Assembly: GCF_014836985.1 (NCBI RefSeq)
Contig: NZ_JACSPU010000002.1
Coordinates: 124,001 to 188,000, forward strand
DNA: 64,000 bases
Direction: 5' to 3'
From: Planococcus wigleyi
GTDB lineage: Bacteria; Bacillota; Bacilli; Bacillales_A; Planococcaceae
Shown: positions 25,312-33,674 of the stretch, piece by piece
How positions within the stretch are numbered: position 1 is the stretch's first letter
Layout: every line of letters starts with the position of its first letter
Position numbers and translations under genes: made by a program
Notes under the pieces: generated by a model
Databases searched by the model: none
What the model saw: the letters and a program-made list of their open reading frames with translations, nothing else
Told to the model about the DNA's origin: nothing

Positions 25312-26007
25312 ATGAAGAAAGAAAAGACTACTGAATCAGAAGTAAGTGGTTATATTTCAGGGTTATTCCGGACGCATTTCGGGAAAGGCCCAGCCTCCGT
25401 ATTCGTTGCGATCCGTAAACCGTTCGTTGTCATTCATTTGCGTGAATTCCTGGCTCCGACTGAAAAAGTACTGATGAGCCAAAAAGAATCGGTCAGAGTA
25501 CAAGAAATCAGGGGTTTGCTTATGAGAGATTTGAAAGAACAAATTAAGTTGGATTTGCTGAAGTCAGCGGAACTGGAAATCAAAGAAATTCATGCGGATT
25601 GGAATTTGGAAAATAAAACCGGGTTATTGATTCTGGTGTTGAATGGAGAAGCTGAAGAAAAAGCGCAGGAATGGCCGAAAGATATCGACAAAAAAGCTTT
25701 TTATCAAGAAGTGGCGGATGCCAGCAAGAAAGCTCAAAAAGAACCGGATAAGACAGAAGTCGTTTGGCTGAATGAGCGGACGGTATTGATCCGAAGAGAA
25801 GGAATTTTGATTGAGATTGAAAAGGAATTGATCAGGAATAACTTCACGGAACAATTGAAATTGGCCAAGCGCCCACTGGAAGCAAAACTCATCTATAATT
25901 CCTCGTTGGAGCAGCTGCTAAACAGGAAAATAACCGAGGCCTTTACCGATTGGGATTTTAAAGACGATATCGGTTACATGGTGCTGCTGATTGAAGCGAA
26001 AAAGTGA
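25312..26007 (+). CDS. DUF2294 family protein with two tandem DUF2294 domains
   Basis: A 231-residue soluble protein. Domain one (about 5-115) has VSGYISGLFRTHFGKGPASVFVAI and FVVIHLREFLAPTEKVLM; domain two (about 130-230) repeats the fold with WLNERTVLIRREGILIEIE and LIYNSSLEQLLNRKITEAF. DUF2294 proteins occur widely in Bacillales and some are named for a supposed Na+-translocating decarboxylase link, which is weak evidence. The ATG at 25312 follows AAAGGAGAGAGG; a longer in-frame start at 25279 was rejected for lack of a site. Confidence 0.82.
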   Translation: MKKEKTTESEVSGYISGLFRTHFGKGPASVFVAIRKPFVVIHLREFLAPTEKVLMSQKESVRVQEIRGLLMRDLKEQIKLDLLKSAELEIKEIHADWNLENKTGLLILVLNGEAEEKAQEWPKDIDKKAFYQEVADASKKAQKEPDKTEVVWLNERTVLIRREGILIEIEKELIRNNFTEQLKLAKRPLEAKLIYNSSLEQLLNRKITEAFTDWDFKDDIGYMVLLIEAKK

Positions 26008-26033
26008 ACAAGAAATCCTGAATAATAAAAAGA

Positions 26034-26060
26034 GAAGCGCCGCATTAGGCGCTTTTCGCG
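26034..26060. terminator. Short terminator between convergent genes
   Basis: GAAGCGCC-gcatta-GGCGCTTTTC, with A-rich sequence on one side and TTTT on the other. Confidence 0.6.
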
Positions 26061-26065
26061 TAGGT

Positions 26066-26830
26066 TCACTCGATTTCGATCATTTTTTTCATCAGTGGCA
26101 TAATCTGTTCTTTATCTTTTACTTGTTCTTCCATCCAAAGGTATTCTTGTCTCAACAGCTGTCGGATCTGCGAAGCGGCTTGTGCATGATCTGCCGGGGT
26201 CATCTTACTGGAAATCTGTTCGATTTCTGAAAAGACAGCTGCCGGCAATGAACGGCTCACTGCTTTCAAGCCTAATTGCGTCCGTTCTGGGGCGTATCGG
26301 TACAATAAGACCCGCGCCAAATGTTCCAGCACATGCGACAGCATCTTCACTGCCCACACCCCGTTTCCTCTGGCACCCGCTTTTCGGTACTGAAATAAAA
26401 ACCACGCGACATCAATGACATGATCTTTATACTCGGCTGGAGTGATTTCCAGACTCTGCGATTCTGTGAATTGTTCCAGCAGGTTTTCAGGGTCATAAAC
26501 GACTCTAAAGAAATCTTTTGCCGTAAATGATTCCGCTGTCACCGTAAACAGGTCGATGTGCAGCAAATTATCAAAGATCGCTATAAGCTGCGGAGCAATG
26601 ATGAAAATGTCATCCTGAAAAAGCACCGGCCGGTATGCTTGAAGATGCGCGAGGCGCTCAGCCAGGAAAGCTTCTTCCTGCTCTTTTTCGACAAGGCAAT
26701 ACAAATCAATATCTGAATGTTCGTCGTGTTCATTTCTGCCCATGGAGCCTTTTAGGAAAACAGCTCGAACATGAGGGCTTTGTATCAAACTGGCTGTGAT
26801 TTTTTCTACCGCGACTTCCTGTACAAGCAT
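26066..26830 (-). CDS. Nucleotidyltransferase-domain protein (aminoglycoside-nucleotidyltransferase-like fold)
   Basis: A 254-residue protein with the polymerase-beta-type signature: AVFLKGSMGRNEHDEHSDIDLYCLV (about 23-47) carries the GS motif and the Asp-X-Asp metal pair, with a third acidic residue expected near LLHIDLFTV (about 88). The C-terminal half is helical. Similar proteins include ANT resistance enzymes and MNT-like antitoxins, but no partner HEPN gene is adjacent. The ATG at 26830 has GGGGGA upstream. Substrate is unknown; resistance should not be assumed. Confidence 0.82.
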   Translation of the reverse strand: MLVQEVAVEKITASLIQSPHVRAVFLKGSMGRNEHDEHSDIDLYCLVEKEQEEAFLAERLAHLQAYRPVLFQDDIFIIAPQLIAIFDNLLHIDLFTVTAESFTAKDFFRVVYDPENLLEQFTESQSLEITPAEYKDHVIDVAWFLFQYRKAGARGNGVWAVKMLSHVLEHLARVLLYRYAPERTQLGLKAVSRSLPAAVFSEIEQISSKMTPADHAQAASQIRQLLRQEYLWMEEQVKDKEQIMPLMKKMIEIE

Positions 26831-26935
26831 AAGAATCCCCCGATGGCTGATTTTTTTCTTATTACTATAGCATAGAAGGATAAACCTTCCAATTTGAAGA
26901 ATAAAGAGAAAAAGAAACAAAGAAAGGTGAGAAAT

Positions 26936-27623
26936 ATGCGTCAAATTATTGCTATGGGCGGTGGAGGGTTCTCGATGGAACCTGATAATCCATTACTTGA
27001 CCGATACATATTGAAGCAAGCCAATAAACCCTGCCCAAAAATCTGCTTTATTCCGACAGCGAGCGGAGATGCAGACAGCTATATCGGAAAGTTCTATGAT
27101 TTTTTCAACCAGCAGAACTGCGTGCCAAGCCACCTGTCTTTGTTTAAACCGCCGACACGGGATTTGGAACAGTATGTACTGGACCAGGACATCATTTATG
27201 TAGGCGGCGGCAATACCAAAAACCTGTTGGTGCTCTGGAAAGAATGGGGATTGGACAAAATGTTAAGAAAAGCCTGGGAGCAGGGAATCGTCTTAGCTGG
27301 CCTCAGTGCCGGCTCGATCTGCTGGTACGAAGAAGGTGTTACGGACTCCTATGGAGATACACTCGAACCGCTCCAGGCATTGGGTTTTCTGAAAGGCAGC
27401 CATTGCCCGCATTATGACGGAGAAGCCGATAGAAGGCCGGCATACCGGCGGTTCATCACTCAAGGAATCCTGCAAGCCAGGGATTGCGGCGGATGATGGA
27501 GCGGCCATCCACTATATTGGACAAGACATCAAGCGGATTGTTAGTTCGAGACCGGCTGCTAAAGCTTATCGGGTGAATACGGACGGGGAAGAAGCGTTGG
27601 CAGTGGAGTATTTGGAACAGTAA
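26936..27623 (+). pseudogene. Peptidase E (S51 family), frameshifted near the C-terminus
   Basis: The first 187 residues are an intact peptidase E: N-terminal IIAMGGGGFSME, IIYVGGGNTKNLL, the nucleophile serine in AGLSAGSICWYEE and the histidine in HCPHYDGEA. At about 27472-27477 the frame shifts: the downstream sequence continues the family in another frame as PGIAADDGAAIHYIGQD...AVEYLEQ to 27623. Removing one A from CTGCAAGCC restores a continuous reading (ILQPGIAADDG). Without this, the protein ends after ARDCGG and loses about 40 residues. Either a recent inactivating insertion or a sequencing error; the rest shows no decay. Confidence 0.85.
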
Positions 27624-27650
27624 TAGACATAAAGAGAAAGTGGTGCCCTC

Positions 27651-28133
27651 ATGAAAATCAAATTGGAAAAAGCGACTGCCTTGGATGCTCCCGCTATTCT
27701 GGCCATGCAAAAAGCGGCTTTTCTGCCGCTGTTGGAGCAGTATCAGGATCATGACACCAATCCAGTGAACGAAACACTGGAACGGGTACTCGGCAGAATC
27801 AGTGATCCTGCTTCAATTTACTATAAGATTGTCGCGAAGGAATACATGGTCGGAGCAATTCGGATCAAATGGGAGGAAGAACGCCGGTTTTGGGTCAGCC
27901 CGTTGTTTGTGGACCCTCTTTATCAAGGGCTTGGCATTGCACAGAAAGCGATGGAACAGGTGGAACTTCTGCATGCGGAAGCGGAAACTTGGGAACTGGC
28001 CACAATTTTAGAGGAGGAAGGGAATTGCCGGTTCTATGAAAAATTGGGTTACCTGGCAACTGGTGTCACCAATCAGTTAAACGATAACGCCACTCTGGAT
28101 TATTTCAAAAAAACAGCAAAGGACGTAATCTAA
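27651..28133 (+). CDS. GNAT N-acetyltransferase
   Basis: A 160-residue acetyltransferase. KLEKATALDAPAILAMQKAAF opens the fold, the acetyl-CoA-binding stretch is SPLFVDPLYQGLGIAQKAMEQ (about 82-102), and the C-terminal FYEKLGYLATG is the usual GNAT end. It has a GAAAGTGGTG-type upstream site. Its stop is directly adjacent to the ATG of the DUF6176 gene, so the two are coupled. Substrate unknown. Confidence 0.88.
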   Translation: MKIKLEKATALDAPAILAMQKAAFLPLLEQYQDHDTNPVNETLERVLGRISDPASIYYKIVAKEYMVGAIRIKWEEERRFWVSPLFVDPLYQGLGIAQKAMEQVELLHAEAETWELATILEEEGNCRFYEKLGYLATGVTNQLNDNATLDYFKKTAKDVI

Positions 28134-28484
28134 ATGAAACTGACCGCAGAGCTTTCGCGATTCAAAGTCAAACAAGGAAAAATGGAAGCAGTCGAACAAT
28201 GGATGGCTTTTTTGAATGATCATATGGGCCATGTACTGCTGACACTTGATGATGAAAAGATGTTCGTCGAAACCATCTTCAAAGAAGAACGGGACGGTGA
28301 AGCCTATTTATACTGGTACTCGGTGCAGGGAGAAGGCGGAACCGAATTGGAGAACTCCAGCCACGAAGTGGATAAAAAACACATGGAGTTCTGGAATGAA
28401 TGCATCGATTCTGCCTATGATTCAGTGGACATGGAGCCTCAGGTTGTCATGATTCAAGAAAAAGTAAGAGCAGCTATGGAATAG
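28134..28484 (+). CDS. DUF6176 family protein
   Basis: A 116-residue soluble protein starting immediately after the GNAT stop codon. LSRFKVKQGKMEAVEQWMAFLNDH and YLYWYSVQGEGG, then HEVDKKHMEFWNECID, match the small DUF6176 family of Bacillales, which has a ferredoxin-like (dimeric alpha-beta barrel) look. Coupling to the acetyltransferase suggests a shared but unknown job. Confidence 0.75.
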   Translation: MKLTAELSRFKVKQGKMEAVEQWMAFLNDHMGHVLLTLDDEKMFVETIFKEERDGEAYLYWYSVQGEGGTELENSSHEVDKKHMEFWNECIDSAYDSVDMEPQVVMIQEKVRAAME

Positions 28485-28738
28485 ATCCGTTTGTGTGGAA
28501 TTGACCGCAACTTCGTACATAAACCATGTTCCAACATCCAAGCTTCTGCTATAGTGGCAATAAGGGCGGTATCGTTGTTGAACTGCACCCGTATAAAGAC
28601 ACTCAACAATTGCATAGTTCTGCCTTGATCTTACATCGACAGGGACGGAGAAAACCACTGATACTTATTCTGCCCGTCTGTCCAGTTTTGGAATGGATGG
28701 GCTTTATTTCGGTTTTCCTCCCAAAAGGAGAGAAAAAA

Positions 28739-29575
28739 ATGAAGAATACAGCCTCACTCATTAAAATGAAAGTACAAAATGAAAAAATCGCCATGCTCAC
28801 CGCTTATGATTATCCGTCAGCGAAGCTTGCCGAGCAGGCTGGCGTGGATGCGATTCTGGTCGGCGATTCTCTTGGAATGGTCGTCCTGGGATACGATTCC
28901 ACTGTGAAAGTGACGGTCGATGACATGATTCATCACGGCAAAGCAGCCCGTCGCGGTGCACCCGATACTTTTTTGGTGGTGGATATGCCTTTCGCTTCGT
29001 TTCATGGCAGCCTGGAACGCACACTGGATAACGCGGTCCGTATTTTCCAGGAAACCGGAGCGGAAGCGGTAAAGCTTGAAGGTGCGGATGAAGTCGTGGA
29101 GGTAGTGAAATTGCTGACACGGACCGGCATTCCGGTTGTCGCGCACCTCGGTCTGCTTCCACAGACAGCAGGGGTGCTGGGCGGCTATAAAGTACAGGGG
29201 AAAACAGCAGACGCCGCGCAAAAGCTGATCGATGATGCGCGGGCATGTGAAGCGGCAGGAGCCTGCATGCTCGTTCTCGAATGCATCCCTTACCAATTGG
29301 CGCAAAAAGTAACCGCAGCATTGATGATACCGGTAATCGGCATTGGAGCCGGCAGCGAAACAGACGGACAAGTCTTGGTTTATCACGACGTCCTGAAGTA
29401 CGGAACCCATCATTTGCCGAAATTCGTGCGTTCTTACGCGGAAACCGGGGACTTGATGAAAGACGGCCTGACCCAGTACGTCGACGAAGTAAAAACCGGC
29501 GCTTTTCCTGCAGAAGAACACCGCTTTACAATGAAAGAAGAAGAACTCCAACAATTGTACGGAGGAAAAGAATAG
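28739..29575 (+). CDS. panB: 3-methyl-2-oxobutanoate hydroxymethyltransferase (ketopantoate synthase)
   Basis: First committed step of pantothenate/CoA synthesis, adding a hydroxymethyl group from methylene-THF to 2-ketoisovalerate. The 278 residues show [20 protein letters not shown], the Mg-binding [51 protein letters not shown] and the C-terminal [21 protein letters not shown]. The ATG at 28739 has AAAGGAGAG upstream. panC and panD are not adjacent, unlike in B. subtilis. The 254 bases upstream contain no other recognisable gene; they are open in the panB frame from 28526 but have no site or family match. Confidence 0.95.
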   Translation: MKNTASLIKMKVQNEKIAMLTAYDYPSAKLAEQAGVDAILVGDSLGMVVLGYDSTVKVTVDDMIHHGKAARRGAPDTFLVVDMPFASFHGSLERTLDNAVRIFQETGAEAVKLEGADEVVEVVKLLTRTGIPVVAHLGLLPQTAGVLGGYKVQGKTADAAQKLIDDARACEAAGACMLVLECIPYQLAQKVTAALMIPVIGIGAGSETDGQVLVYHDVLKYGTHHLPKFVRSYAETGDLMKDGLTQYVDEVKTGAFPAEEHRFTMKEEELQQLYGGKE

Positions 29576-29584
29576 AAACAAGAA

Positions 29585-29620
29585 AAGCCCGTCATCTTGA
29601 AAAAGATGACGGGTTTATTT
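29585..29620 (+). terminator. panB terminator
   Basis: AAGCCCGTCATCTT, 4-base loop, AAGATGACGGGTTT followed by T-rich sequence. Confidence 0.85.
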
Positions 29621-29754
29621 GTGTATTTATTGCAGAACCATATACGGATTCTTACGGGAAAATAGCCATTAATAAAAATATTATTATATTAAGTATAAGT
29701 TTACTTTACTTTAATAAAGAATTGATTTATTATATTTTCTAAGAGGTGATGATC

Positions 29755-29991
29755 ATGAAGAAAGATTTTGGGGACTCGATATCCAATAAGGTTTATGAAT
29801 ATCGGGTGCTTGCCAGAATGTCTCAGCAAGAATTAGCGGAAAAAGTGGGAGTTTCCAAACAAACCATCTTTGTAATGGAAAAAGGGAATTATGTCCCAAC
29901 CTTGCTGTTAGCTTTCCGAATTGCCGACTTTTTTAAGGTTGATGTAAACGATGTTTTTACTTATTTAAAAGGAGATGGTCAAAATGAATGA
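29755..29991 (+). CDS. XRE-family helix-turn-helix regulator
   Basis: A 78-residue Cro/CI-type protein: VYEYRVLARMSQQELAEKVGVSKQTIFVMEKGNYVPTLLLAFRIADFF is a complete XRE HTH covering about residues 12-60. The short C-terminus VDVNDVFTYLK is typical of YozG-type regulators. ATG at 29755 is chosen because AAGAGGTG lies 6 bases upstream. The stop overlaps the start of a small membrane-protein gene, a common pairing in Bacillota. Confidence 0.92.
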   Translation: MKKDFGDSISNKVYEYRVLARMSQQELAEKVGVSKQTIFVMEKGNYVPTLLLAFRIADFFKVDVNDVFTYLKGDGQNE

Positions 29992-30331
29992 TTTTTTCGC
30001 GAATATCCATCACGCTATTTTCGATCCTTTTAGGGCTTGGGCTGAACAATCTACTGGGAATTGGAATATTCTCATCGGGATTGGGTTTTTACTGCTCATG
30101 GGCAGTCTGATTCTTCTTTATGTGTCTTATAAGAAGATGGGGGAAAGTGATGAAAGGACAAACCTGTTGTCTTTAAAGAGCTGCTACTGGATGCTGTTGG
30201 CCATCATTTTATGTGACATCATCTTTCCGAAAGAGTATATGTGGACCATCTTTTTCCTGTTTAAATATTCGTTGGCATTTTTAGCTGGCGGTATCTACCT
30301 GACTGTCCAATACAAAAGGGATTTTGCATAA
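29984..30331 (+). CDS. Membrane protein paired with the XRE regulator
   Basis: A 115-residue protein with three hydrophobic segments (about 29-47, 69-84 and 90-107). The soluble piece KKMGESDERTNLLSLKS between segments is the kind of cytoplasmic loop found in DUF2178-like partners of XRE regulators. ATG at 29984 lies 9 bases from AAAGGAG, whereas ATG at 29975 abuts it. It overlaps the regulator stop by 8 bases, so they are one unit. Function unknown. Confidence 0.8.
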   Translation: MNDFFANIHHAIFDPFRAWAEQSTGNWNILIGIGFLLLMGSLILLYVSYKKMGESDERTNLLSLKSCYWMLLAIILCDIIFPKEYMWTIFFLFKYSLAFLAGGIYLTVQYKRDFA

Positions 30332-30352
30332 AAACTATTAGACATGGATAGA

Positions 30353-30434
30353 GGGGAGAGGATGTGGATTGATTACATCCTCTCTTCTTTTTGTTTATGC
30401 AGAGGACTTCAGTGCTGCACTGAAGTTCTTTTTT
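30353..30434 (+). terminator. Two tandem Rho-independent terminators
   Basis: The first is AGAGGATGT...ACATCCTCT with TTCTTTTT (about 30358-30391). The second is the perfect ACTTCAGTGC-T-GCACTGAAGT (30406-30426) followed by a T-run. Both isolate the ECF operon from upstream transcription. Confidence 0.85.
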
Positions 30435-30612
30435 TTTGTTTCTTAAAGGCCCTCCTTTACTAGTTTTGATTTTAATTAAAAAAATATTCATAGAACTAAA
30501 GATGGGAAAAATCTATGGAATGATAAGGGAAAGAAAATTTATTAAAAGATTTTGTAACGAAATAGATGGTGGCGGTATTAATACTAAGAACAGCAAGAAA
30601 GCGAGGGCAGTT

Positions 30613-31107
30613 ATGAATAGGCTTAATGAAGAATACGAAAAACTTCACCCAAAAATCTATGCGTTTTTCTATGCTAAGACAGGCAATCAAGCGACGGCTC
30701 AAGACCTTTGCCACGATACCTTTTATGAAGCGTGTAAAAATATAGCGTCTTTTAATAACCATTCCACACTGTCCACGTGGATCTTCTCGATTGCGAATAA
30801 CTTACTGAAAAAACATTACCGCAAAAACAAGTATCAACAAAGCTTAATGCAAAAACTCGCAGAGATGCCAGAGGCTGAAATCCATTCGCTGGAAGAGTTG
30901 GCCGAAATCCATGAAGACACAAAACTACTGTGGCACCACATTTCGAAACTGGACGATGCTTCAAGAGAAATCGTGTTGCTTCGGATATATGGAGAGCTGA
31001 GTTTCGCAGATATCGGCGTCTTAATCGGCAAATCAGAAAACTATGCGCGTGTAACATTTCACCGTTTGAAATTAAAAATTCAAAAACTGCTGGAGGTGAC
31101 GTTATGA
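30613..31107 (+). CDS. ECF-type RNA polymerase sigma factor
   Basis: A 164-residue group 4 sigma factor. Region 2 spans about 8-75 (LHPKIYAFFYAKTGNQATAQDLCHDTFYEACKNI, then STLSTWIFSIANNLLKKHYRK) and region 4 about 105-160 (DDASREIVLLRIYGELSFADIGVLIGKSENYARVTFHRLKLKIQ). ATG at 30613 is chosen because it begins the region 2 homology; an open extension to 30436 has no support. The stop overlaps the anti-sigma start by 4 bases. A self-recognised promoter upstream is expected but not identified. Confidence 0.93.
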   Translation: MNRLNEEYEKLHPKIYAFFYAKTGNQATAQDLCHDTFYEACKNIASFNNHSTLSTWIFSIANNLLKKHYRKNKYQQSLMQKLAEMPEAEIHSLEELAEIHEDTKLLWHHISKLDDASREIVLLRIYGELSFADIGVLIGKSENYARVTFHRLKLKIQKLLEVTL

Positions 31108-31652
31108 ATAAGGAATGTGCGATTGTGCAAGATCTTCTGCCTTTATACGAAGAAGAGTTATTGCAGGTAGAGACCAAACAATTTATCGAAGAACATTTGA
31201 AAAGCTGCAAAGAGTGCCGCCTTATTGCGGAACAATCACAGATTCCATTGCCCGCCGAAGTAGAACCGGGAGAGCCTTCGAAAAAGATGATCCGTAAAAT
31301 AACCTTACGGCTGACCACAATTCAGATTTTCTTTGTGGCGATTGCCTTTATGTTAGCGATGGGTACAACCGTTATGAATGACAATGCAGGTTTTATCCTG
31401 ACCTACACTATCTTGGGAGTGGTCACGTATCTATTTTACCGGTCGGTCCTTATTGCCGTTCTGCTTGCAGGCGTGCCGAACTTCATCTGGAATTGCCTGT
31501 TGTACATGACGGATCTGCTCGGTGAGTTCTATGCGGAAAGTTTTTGGGAAGCACTTCAATTAGCGCTGTTTTCACTAACCATCCATCTAGTGTTTACGAT
31601 GATCGGCATCGTCATCGGTTTCTGTATTCTTAAAATAATGGAGGAAAATTAA
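31104..31652 (+). CDS. Zinc-finger-type membrane anti-sigma factor
   Basis: A 182-residue protein with an N-terminal anti-sigma zinc finger (residues 1-45: CAIVQDLLPLYEEELLQVETKQFIEEHLKSCKECR, an HxxxCxxC motif) followed by three or four hydrophobic helices (about 70-88, 93-108, 113-130, 155-178). It should hold the adjacent ECF sigma at the membrane until a signal releases it. It overlaps the sigma gene by 4 bases, ensuring balanced synthesis. Confidence 0.92.
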   Translation: MNKECAIVQDLLPLYEEELLQVETKQFIEEHLKSCKECRLIAEQSQIPLPAEVEPGEPSKKMIRKITLRLTTIQIFFVAIAFMLAMGTTVMNDNAGFILTYTILGVVTYLFYRSVLIAVLLAGVPNFIWNCLLYMTDLLGEFYAESFWEALQLALFSLTIHLVFTMIGIVIGFCILKIMEEN

Positions 31653-31653
31653 T

Positions 31654-32337
31654 ATGAAAAAGAAAATAATATACGGGATGATCGCGATTTTATTGATTGC
31701 TGGGGTCGTGTTCGCTTATATACAAATGAGCGGAAATCCATTTGAAAAAAATAGAGCGAAAGAGAGCTTGGAAACGTTTTTGGACCAAGCGTATCCGGAC
31801 ATGGACTACGAGATTAAACGGTCGGCAGACTATGGATGGACCGATGCCACTTTTCGATTTACCGTGATGGAAACGGAAGCGATAGGAGTGGAAACGGCTT
31901 ATGAATACAATGTCTCTGCTATCGAACCATACGAGATTTTAGGCGACACCATCCACTTCTCCAAAATCGACAAAGAAGCTTCGAAAAAATTAAATACAGA
32001 GGCAGAGCAATACATTCTAGCGCTTCTTCAGAAAAAAGTTCCAGAAGTCGGTCGTGTGGCCACAGATGTAGAGGTTTACGACAAACAAGATGAAGAATGG
32101 ACACCCCAAACGAAAACACCCAAATCAATTTTGGTTATGCTGGAAATTGAAAAAGGAGATTTGTCGAAAGAGCAAATGCTGCAACAAAGTCGGGAAATAC
32201 AGAAGCAATTGAACAGTGAATCCATTGATTATTATCTAGCTGAAGTGGGATATCACAGCGTTGTTGATGGCGAAGAAATTTATGACTATACCAGCTTTAC
32301 ACCAGAGCAGGAATTAACGATAGACGATGTAAAGTAA
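31654..32337 (+). CDS. Membrane-anchored protein of the ECF operon, YfjL-like
   Basis: A 227-residue protein with one N-terminal membrane anchor (about 5-25, IIYGMIAILLIAGVVFAYIQM) and an extracytoplasmic domain. The lead NPFEKNRAKESLETFLDQAYPDMDYEIKRSADYGW resembles the YfjL N-terminal family. It begins one base after the anti-sigma stop, so it belongs to the sigma operon and may be part of its signalling or output. Precise function unknown. Confidence 0.75.
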   Translation: MKKKIIYGMIAILLIAGVVFAYIQMSGNPFEKNRAKESLETFLDQAYPDMDYEIKRSADYGWTDATFRFTVMETEAIGVETAYEYNVSAIEPYEILGDTIHFSKIDKEASKKLNTEAEQYILALLQKKVPEVGRVATDVEVYDKQDEEWTPQTKTPKSILVMLEIEKGDLSKEQMLQQSREIQKQLNSESIDYYLAEVGYHSVVDGEEIYDYTSFTPEQELTIDDVK

Positions 32338-32365
32338 AAAGATGCTAATAGGTTGAAGAATATTG

Positions 32366-32400
32366 AAAGAGGGGAAGCTGAAAAGCTTCTTCTCTTTTTT
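32366..32400 (+). terminator. Terminator of the ECF operon
   Basis: AAAGAGGGGAAGCT, GAAA loop, AGCTTCTTCTCTTT followed by T. Confidence 0.85.
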
Positions 32401-32461
32401 GCGGTTCTTCTTCAAAATAAAAAAACTTCTCTGAAATAGAGCAATTCCTCCTTTAAATGGG

Positions 32462-32486
32462 TATAATAAGAACAAACGTTCTTATT
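32462..32486 (+). promoter_or_regulatory. -10 box overlapped by a LexA (SOS) box
   Basis: TATAAT at 32462-32467 is followed by AATAAGAAC-AAAC-GTTCTTATT (32465-32486), a perfect 9-4-9 palindrome containing the Bacillus LexA/DinR core GAAC-N4-GTTC. It is 18 bases before the YolD-like gene, which should therefore be SOS-inducible. Confidence 0.85.
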
Positions 32487-32503
32487 CAAGGGGAGTGTAG
32501 GGT

Positions 32504-32836
32504 ATGGAGCAAAGAAGCATTACCGGCAAAACAAATGGAAGAAGACAAACGCGATGGGATGGCCTTTTCGTATCGGAACATGCTTGGAATTCCATTAATG
32601 ATCCGCAGCCGATGCTCAGCGCCGATGAACAAGGAGCCATCATTGATATGCTGATAGTAGCCTGCGAAAGGCAGTGCACGGTATTTATCCAGTCCTGGCA
32701 GGACCGTCATTTCCACTATCACCGGTGCACAATTCAAAAGCTGGACCAAGAGCAATGGACCATCACCTATGAAGATGCGTTCGGCGAGCGGCGACTGCCA
32801 ATCGGTATGATTACATCTATACATATGCTTGACTGA
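32504..32836 (+). CDS. YolD-like protein, SOS-regulated
   Basis: A 110-residue protein. The middle and end (AIIDMLIVACERQCTVFIQSWQDRHFHYHRCTIQKLDQEQWTITYEDA..., then RRLPIGMITSIHMLD) follow the beta-rich plan of YolD-like proteins. In Bacillus, YolD/YqjX-type genes sit beside UvrX/YqjW Y-family DNA polymerases and are LexA-regulated. Here the LexA box is present but no polymerase gene is adjacent, so it is an orphan. GGGGAGTGTAGGGT site before the ATG. Confidence 0.8.
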   Translation: MEQRSITGKTNGRRQTRWDGLFVSEHAWNSINDPQPMLSADEQGAIIDMLIVACERQCTVFIQSWQDRHFHYHRCTIQKLDQEQWTITYEDAFGERRLPIGMITSIHMLD

Positions 32837-32853
32837 ATGATAAATTCTTTAAA

Positions 32854-33211
32854 TCTATATAAGTTGAACTAAAGAAATAACATTTTATATACCACTTCGA
32901 CTCTGAGAAAAAACTCTAAAGATATGGAGTAAAACAGCGAAGAAGAGCGTACTGCTCCTGCATCGCTTCGCTGCTTCGTCGCAAAGACGTAGCCTCGCAA
33001 GCTTCGGCTACTGTCTTTCCTGCGGCTTAGCGAGACGACCGATACACCGCAGGGAGCGCAGCGGACGAGGAGGATTGGGCGCGAGCCCGCTGGCAGGCGG
33101 CACCGCGACGTCCTGTCGCGCCGGCTGCATGACCCACATCCTGTGGGCCCGAAAGCGTAGCTGTTTTACGGAATATCGGCTCCTACAAATCATTAGTTCA
33201 ATTTATATAGA
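32854..33211. mobile_element. MITE-like element with 19-bp terminal inverted repeats
   Basis: TCTATATAAGTTGAACTAA (32854-32872) and TTAGTTCAATTTATATAGA (33193-33211) are inverted repeats matching at 18 of 19 positions. Inside them, GTAAAACAGC and GCTGTTTTAC form a second inverted pair about 240 bp apart, flanking a GC-rich core with several hairpins (GGGCGCGAGCCC, GCGACGTCCTGTCGC, CCCACATCCTGTGGG). There is no open frame of consequence. The core is clearly richer in GC than its surroundings. A structured non-coding RNA is the alternative. It fills most of the 32837-33287 gap. Confidence 0.65.
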
Positions 33212-33287
33212 CCTTATTAGCGTAATGAAAAGATGCAGTTAAAGTAAAACTTACAGTAAAATAAACTTGAATTCGAGGAGGAGAAAA

Positions 33288-33572
33288 ATGCATAGAATCA
33301 GCAAACAGGAAGAAAACGAATTCCCCCTATTTACTACTCATGAAGAAGCGATAACTTTTTTTGAAGAGAAGTATGGAGAAAAGTTTGTATTTGAAGAGTC
33401 TTCAGATACCAGTGATGGATTGTGTTTCTTCTATCGGTTAATTACAGATGAAGAGGCCTATATAAAAGGGATATCAGAATTGAATTCTACTGGATATATG
33501 GGGATTGATTTTAAGAACAGCTATCAGCCGATTCGAATTATGGAGAATGGCAGTATACAAATTGATCATTGA
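33288..33572 (+). CDS. Hypothetical small acidic protein
   Basis: A 94-residue soluble protein with no membrane segment. HEEAITFFEEKYGEKFVFEESSDTSDGLCFFYRLI is the best-formed part; the end reads NSYQPIRIMENGSIQIDH. A strong GAGGAGGAG site precedes the ATG at 33288. Coding is plausible because of the site and codon use; no family was recognised. Confidence 0.7.
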   Translation: MHRISKQEENEFPLFTTHEEAITFFEEKYGEKFVFEESSDTSDGLCFFYRLITDEEAYIKGISELNSTGYMGIDFKNSYQPIRIMENGSIQIDH

Positions 33573-33633
33573 GAAAAATATTCAATCGAAGCATTCAAAA
33601 CGATTAAACTGCTACATAGAGAAAAATAGAAAG

Positions 33634-33668
33634 AAAAAACCGGCATCTCCTGAGAGAAGCCGGTTTTT
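33634..33668. terminator. Terminator between convergent genes
   Basis: AAACCGGC (about 33637-33644) paired with GCCGGTTT (about 33659-33666), T-runs on both strands. Confidence 0.8.
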
Positions 33669-33674
33669 AATATG

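Noticed and set aside
26066..26830. Aminoglycoside resistance gene or MNT antitoxin
   Set aside because: Only the general nucleotidyltransferase signature is visible; no HEPN partner and no specific resistance motif.
28526..28738. In-frame open extension upstream of panB adding 71 residues
   Set aside because: No ribosome binding site, no family match, and the ATG at 28739 with AAAGGAG aligns with known PanB starts.
28797..29581. Long open frames on the minus strand opposite panB
   Set aside because: No ribosome binding sites or recognisable domains; they mirror the codon bias of the real gene.
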